Assembly: GCA_027051265.1 (NCBI GenBank)
Contig: JALTZH010000208.1
Span: forward strand, 1-9,854
Direction of reading: 5' to 3'
DNA length: 9,854 nucleotides
Origin: an archaeon
GTDB taxonomy: Archaea > Hydrothermarchaeota > Hydrothermarchaeia > JALTZZ01 > JALUTC01
Positions 7,709 through 9,854 of the stretch are shown one piece after another. The notes below the pieces were generated by a model. The model was not told the origin of the DNA, did not search any database, and was given only the letters and a program-made list of their open reading frames with translations. The position numbers and the translations under genes are program-made. Each line of letters starts with the position of its first letter. Position 1 is the stretch's first letter.

Positions 7709-8488
7709 TTAAATATTCACTTCTTTAAAGTAGTCTTTTTTTAAATCTTCAATCATACCATTATCGGATAAGTTTAAAATTTCATTATCTATAGGAACTT
7801 TAGCTATTATATTTAAATTATATTTGTTACAAAGTTTTTCCATTACGTCTCCTTTGAACATATTTATTCTTTTATTACAATGTGGACATATCATATATGA
7901 CATGTTTTCTATAATGCCTATAATTCTTGAATTTGTTCTTTTAGAAAAATCTATAGCTTTTTCAACAACAAACGCAGCTAGTTCTTGAGGTGTAGATACT
8001 ATTATTAAACCATCAGGTTTTAAATAATGAGTAATTACCAACGGCGCATCTCCTGTACCTGGAGGAAGATCTATGAAAAGATAATCCAACGAGTCCCATC
8101 TGGTAAATCTTAACATATCTACGATCATACTTCCAACAACGGGTCCTCTAAGTATTACGGATTTTTCATCTTTTGGAAGCAAGAATTGTACGGACATTAT
8201 TTTTATTCCATATTTCTTACTTTTTATTGGTAGTATCTCGTTGTTTGTTTTATCAGGTGCTATTCTCTCTTTCTCTAATCCAAAAATTTTTGGAATACTT
8301 GGACCATATAAATCAGCATCAAAAATTCCAACGTTCTTCTTCCTCTTTGCAAAACTTATCGCAAGTAAACTTGTTATTGTAGATTTTCCAACACCACCTT
8401 TTCCTGAAAGAATAGCAATTTTTCTTTTAATGTTTTGCGTTCTATCCCTTATATCTTTTAATATATCGAATATGTGTTCCCGAATTAT
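7709..8488 (-). CDS. mrp: Mrp/ApbC/NBP35-family P-loop ATPase, Fe-S cluster carrier, with no standard start codon
   Basis: Binds and delivers Fe-S clusters to apoproteins in an ATP-dependent way in the cytoplasm. Translating the open frame gives a complete family member of about 259 residues: deviant Walker A SGKGGVGKST (about 28-37), the DADLYGPSIPK segment, DLPPGTGD (about 140-147), and ENMSYMICPHC with the cluster-binding CPHC (about C201, C204). The reading frame is intact. However, between the preceding in-frame stop (near 8552) and the P-loop there is no ATG, GTG or TTG; the first ATG, at 8197, would delete the P-loop. The SD-like AGGGGGAG at 8495-8502 points to ATA at 8488 (or ATT at 8485) as start. 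Alternatively, one missing base in the G5 run 8497-8501 would join ATG 8505 to this frame. The start is therefore uncertain by a few codons. Nearby Fe-S enzymes are the LipS-like pair and TtuA. Confidence 0.88.
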   Translation of the reverse strand: MIREHIFDILKDIRDRTQNIKRKIAILSGKGGVGKSTITSLLAISFAKRKKNVGIFDADLYGPSIPKIFGLEKERIAPDKTNNEILPIKSKKYGIKIMSVQFLLPKDEKSVILRGPVVGSMIVDMLRFTRWDSLDYLFIDLPPGTGDAPLVITHYLKPDGLIIVSTPQELAAFVVEKAIDFSKRTNSRIIGIIENMSYMICPHCNKRINMFKGDVMEKLCNKYNLNIIAKVPIDNEILNLSDNGMIEDLKKDYFKEVNI

Positions 8489-8494
8489 TTTTAT

Positions 8495-8502
8495 CTCCCC
8501 CT
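8495..8502 (-). promoter_or_regulatory. SD-like site pointing to a non-canonical mrp start
   Basis: The minus strand reads AGGGGGAG, which can pair with the archaeal anti-SD with a G·U at one position and one mismatch. It lies 6 nt before ATA 8488 and 9 nt before ATT 8485. No standard start follows in frame. The same bases contain the G5 run that would explain the gene if one G were missing. Confidence 0.45.
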
Positions 8503-8543
8503 CATATTGAAAGTTTAAATTAACAGATGAAATGTATAGGAGG

Positions 8544-8597
8544 AATTTATTTTACTTATGATAAATCTAGCATTACGAAACTATATCTATTTATAAA
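8544..8597 (-). promoter_or_regulatory. TATA-like boxes upstream of mrp
   Basis: On the minus strand, TTTATAAATA (8597-8588) is the best TATA match and would give a leader of roughly 75-80 nt. A weaker TAAAATAAATT (8554-8544) would give about 30 nt, similar to what I infer for thrC. Either is compatible with SD-led translation. Confidence 0.4.
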
Positions 8598-8732
8598 AGT
8601 TTAACATTAAAAACAAATTTAAAATGTTCAGCTATTATAGATAGAGGTATATATTGATAAGAACAAAAAAGCAATTAGTGTTTAGTTGTTTGCATTTTTT
8701 CACATCTTTTTTATTTCTATATACATCTCGTG

Positions 8733-8759
8733 AGTTCCCGATCCCCGAAGTCGGGAATT
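8733..8759. repeat. GC-rich hairpin (7-bp perfect stem) in the mrp-ttuA spacer
   Basis: TTCCCGA (8735-8741) is the exact reverse complement of TCGGGAA (8751-8757), with a 9-nt loop; one wobble and one A-T pair extend it to 8733-8759. The 3' arm can instead pair with CCCG (8744-8747) to give a 4-nt-loop hairpin, because CCCGA occurs twice in the 5' half. No T-run follows directly on either strand, so it is not a standard terminator. It may be part of a small RNA, an operator or leader structure, or a remnant transposon end. Confidence 0.5.
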
Positions 8760-8774
8760 ACATAGGTCTCAGAG

Positions 8775-8860
8775 AGGTTTAAACTATACTTATAGTATTG
8801 TAAAGTAAAAATGGAAAGGATATAGATACTGGAAGGTTTAACTTATACTAGTAATATTGA
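8775..8860 (+). repeat. two imperfect direct repeats with palindromic cores upstream of ttuA
   Basis: Both copies start AGGTTTAA and then carry a similar A/T-rich stretch ending in ATTG: copy 1 at 8775-8800, copy 2 at 8834-8859, 59 bp apart. Copy 1 contains ACTATA-CT-TATAGT (8783-8796); copy 2 contains the palindrome TACTAGTA (8846-8853). Copy 2 is at the ttuA promoter position. They may be a duplicated promoter or a pair of binding sites for one regulator. Confidence 0.4.
8838..8848 (+). promoter_or_regulatory. TATA-like box of ttuA
   Basis: TTAACTTATAC lies about 20-25 bp before ATG 8864, the spacing expected for a leaderless archaeal transcript; no SD is present. It overlaps the second of the two direct repeats. 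Confidence 0.4.
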
Positions 8861-8863
8861 AGG

Positions 8864-9769
8864 ATGAAAGAGATGGTAGTATTGAAGTGTAAAAAGTGTA
8901 ACAATAAAGGAGTAATAACGATTCGTCATCGAAACATTACATTATGTAAAGAACATTTTCTTAAATATTATTTGAAGACAGTTGAATCTACCATTAAGAA
9001 ATATAGGATGTTTACTAAAAGAGATAAGGTTCTTGTTGCAGTATCCGGTGGTAAAGATTCGATGTCATTACTCGATGCACTTAAGAAGCTCGATTATAAT
9101 ATTAGTGCCTTATATATAAACCTTGGTATAAAAGACTATTCTGACCAATGTAAGAAGATTGTTGAAAAATATTGTAATGAAAATAATATAAATTTAATAA
9201 TATCAGATATTAAAGAAAATTATGGAAAATATCTTGAAGAATTTAAAAAGTTGAGAAGAAATTTATGTTCCGTCTGTGGAATCATAAAGAGATATGAAAT
9301 GAATAGAATCGCATATGAAAAAGGTTTTAACGCTATAGCAACGGGACATAATTTGGATGATGAGGTTTCGTTCATATTATGGAACCTGATGAATGGTAAC
9401 TTTCAATACATTAAACAAAAACCTGTTCTGGAAAAAATTCATGAGAAAACGGTTAAAAAAGTTAAACCTCTTATATTTCTAACAGAGAAAGAAAACTTAT
9501 TATATTCTTTATTAAATAATATTTATAGTATTCATTTAAGAATAGATTGCCCATACTCAACAAATGCCCCAACTAATATTTTGAAAGAAATGCTCAATAA
9601 ACTGGAAGAAAGAATTCAAGGAATTAAGATGAGATTTTATAAAAATTTCCTCAATAAATCATCTCAATTTCTTCCAAAAATTGATCACGAGATAAAATCA
9701 TGTAAGATATGTGGTTACATAACTTCTAGTAACGTATGTTCCTTTTGTAGATTATTTAGAAGAGGTTAA
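8864..9769 (+). CDS. ttuA: tRNA 2-thiouridine synthase, TtuA/Ncs6 (CTU1) family
   Basis: Adenylates and then thiolates a tRNA uridine: U54 in TtuA enzymes, wobble U34 in Ncs6/CTU1. The 301-residue product shows an N-terminal zinc finger (C9, C12, C28, H31), the ATP-pyrophosphatase P-loop SGGKDS (61-66), CSVC (C135, C138) and C229, which correspond to the three ligands of the catalytic [4Fe-4S] cluster in TtuA, the ATGHNLDDE motif (159-167), and a C-terminal zinc finger (C280, C283, C292, C295). All key residues are present and the length is typical. In archaea the sulfur usually comes from a ubiquitin-like SAMP protein; none is visible here. Sequence alone does not separate U54 from U34 specificity. 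ATG 8864 fits leaderless initiation; ATG 8873 is an alternative that would drop only three residues. It is divergent from mrp, whose Fe-S carrier role fits with a cluster-dependent enzyme, but shared regulation is not shown. Confidence 0.88.
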   Translation: MKEMVVLKCKKCNNKGVITIRHRNITLCKEHFLKYYLKTVESTIKKYRMFTKRDKVLVAVSGGKDSMSLLDALKKLDYNISALYINLGIKDYSDQCKKIVEKYCNENNINLIISDIKENYGKYLEEFKKLRRNLCSVCGIIKRYEMNRIAYEKGFNAIATGHNLDDEVSFILWNLMNGNFQYIKQKPVLEKIHEKTVKKVKPLIFLTEKENLLYSLLNNIYSIHLRIDCPYSTNAPTNILKEMLNKLEERIQGIKMRFYKNFLNKSSQFLPKIDHEIKSCKICGYITSSNVCSFCRLFRRG

Positions 9770-9812
9770 AGTTTCTCTTACCAATTGTTCTAAATATTTT
9801 TCTACAAAACAT

Positions 9813-9854
9813 TTAAAGTTTTTGTAAAGGTATCATTTTGAGATCTTCATATAT
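9813..9854 (-). CDS. possible 3' end of a convergent gene (partial, very short)
   Basis: On the minus strand one frame is open from the window edge to a TAA at 9813-9815, encoding 13 residues (IYEDLKMIPLQKL). The other two minus frames stop earlier. A convergent neighbour ending here is plausible, but 13 codons cannot be assigned to any family. The rest of 9770-9812 is T-rich on the plus strand (9796-9801) and may terminate ttuA. Confidence 0.2.
   Translation of the reverse strand: MYEDLKMIPLQKL

Larger units (their letters stand above)
8489..8863. other. 375-bp divergent spacer between mrp and ttuA
   Basis: No protein-coding gene is visible. It contains the mrp SD and TATA-like boxes, a plus-strand AGGAGGA (8538-8544) with no convincing gene behind it, an AGAGGTATA motif (8643-8651), a GC-rich hairpin (8733-8759) and two promoter-like repeats before ttuA (8775-8800 and 8834-8860). 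The length and the GC-rich island are unusual for this otherwise compact, AT-rich window. Confidence 0.6.

Noticed and set aside
8173-8510. Two plus-strand open frames opposite the 5' half of mrp
   Set aside because: They are the antisense of the Mrp P-loop region, which is clearly coding on the minus strand.
8538-8596. Plus-strand AGGAGGA followed by ATG 8558 and a 12-codon open frame
   Set aside because: The ATG is 13 nt from the SD-like site, too far for normal use, and the peptide is tiny with no features; the sequence overlaps the mrp promoter.
9745-9838. Minus-strand frame after a TGA encoding about 26 plausible residues (YLYKNFKCFVEKYLEQLV...) and overlapping the end of ttuA
   Set aside because: No start codon of any standard kind at its beginning and a stop just upstream; too short to support, and it overlaps the ttuA C-terminal zinc finger.

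Overview
The window looks like chromosome of an AT-rich archaeon, most likely from the TACK/crenarchaeal side. The evidence is an archaeal RecJ-like DHH protein with zinc-ribbon, S1 and OB modules; a DUF2258-type protein, a family I know mainly from Crenarchaeota; an archaeal-type S-adenosylhomocysteinase; a TtuA/Ncs6 tRNA thiolase with two zinc fingers; and a pair of LipS1/LipS2-like radical SAM proteins. Starts are a mix: some genes have strong Shine-Dalgarno (SD) sites (thrC, the second radical SAM gene, mrp) and others seem leaderless behind TATA-like boxes (ahcY, the first radical SAM gene, DUF2258, ttuA). I see no rRNA, tRNA, CRISPR array, intact transposase or phage gene. This is mostly a housekeeping region.

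Layout: 1-1926 (+) is the 3' part of the RecJ-like gene, which runs in from the left edge. 2042-3268 (-) is threonine synthase, convergent with it. A 110-bp divergent promoter region separates thrC from ahcY (3379-4632, +). ahcY converges, with a 6-bp gap, on a two-gene minus-strand operon (6616 to 4639) of radical SAM proteins that overlap by 8 bp; these resemble the split archaeal lipoyl synthase LipS1/LipS2. Divergent from that operon is a DUF2258-type gene (6746-7456, +). Next comes a roughly 200-nt non-coding, strongly folded, relatively GC-rich segment (7494-7691). Then a complete Mrp/ApbC ATPase (7709 to about 8488, -) that lacks any in-frame ATG, GTG or TTG before its P-loop. A 375-bp divergent spacer (8489-8863) holds a GC-rich hairpin and two imperfect promoter-like repeats. 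Last is ttuA (8864-9769, +), followed by about 85 bp with no clear gene.

Functionally, several genes share a sulfur and Fe-S theme (inference): a putative lipoyl synthase pair that needs two Fe-S clusters per protein, an Mrp Fe-S cluster carrier, and TtuA, which uses a [4Fe-4S] cluster to thiolate tRNA. ahcY and thrC belong to methyl-cycle and threonine metabolism. They are transcribed separately, so they need not be functionally linked.

The items most worth a second look are the mrp start (either a non-canonical AUA/AUU start behind an SD-like site, or a one-base indel in a G5 run), the folded element at 7494-7691, the LipS-like pair, and the hairpin plus repeats between mrp and ttuA. I did not find a convincing new multi-gene system.
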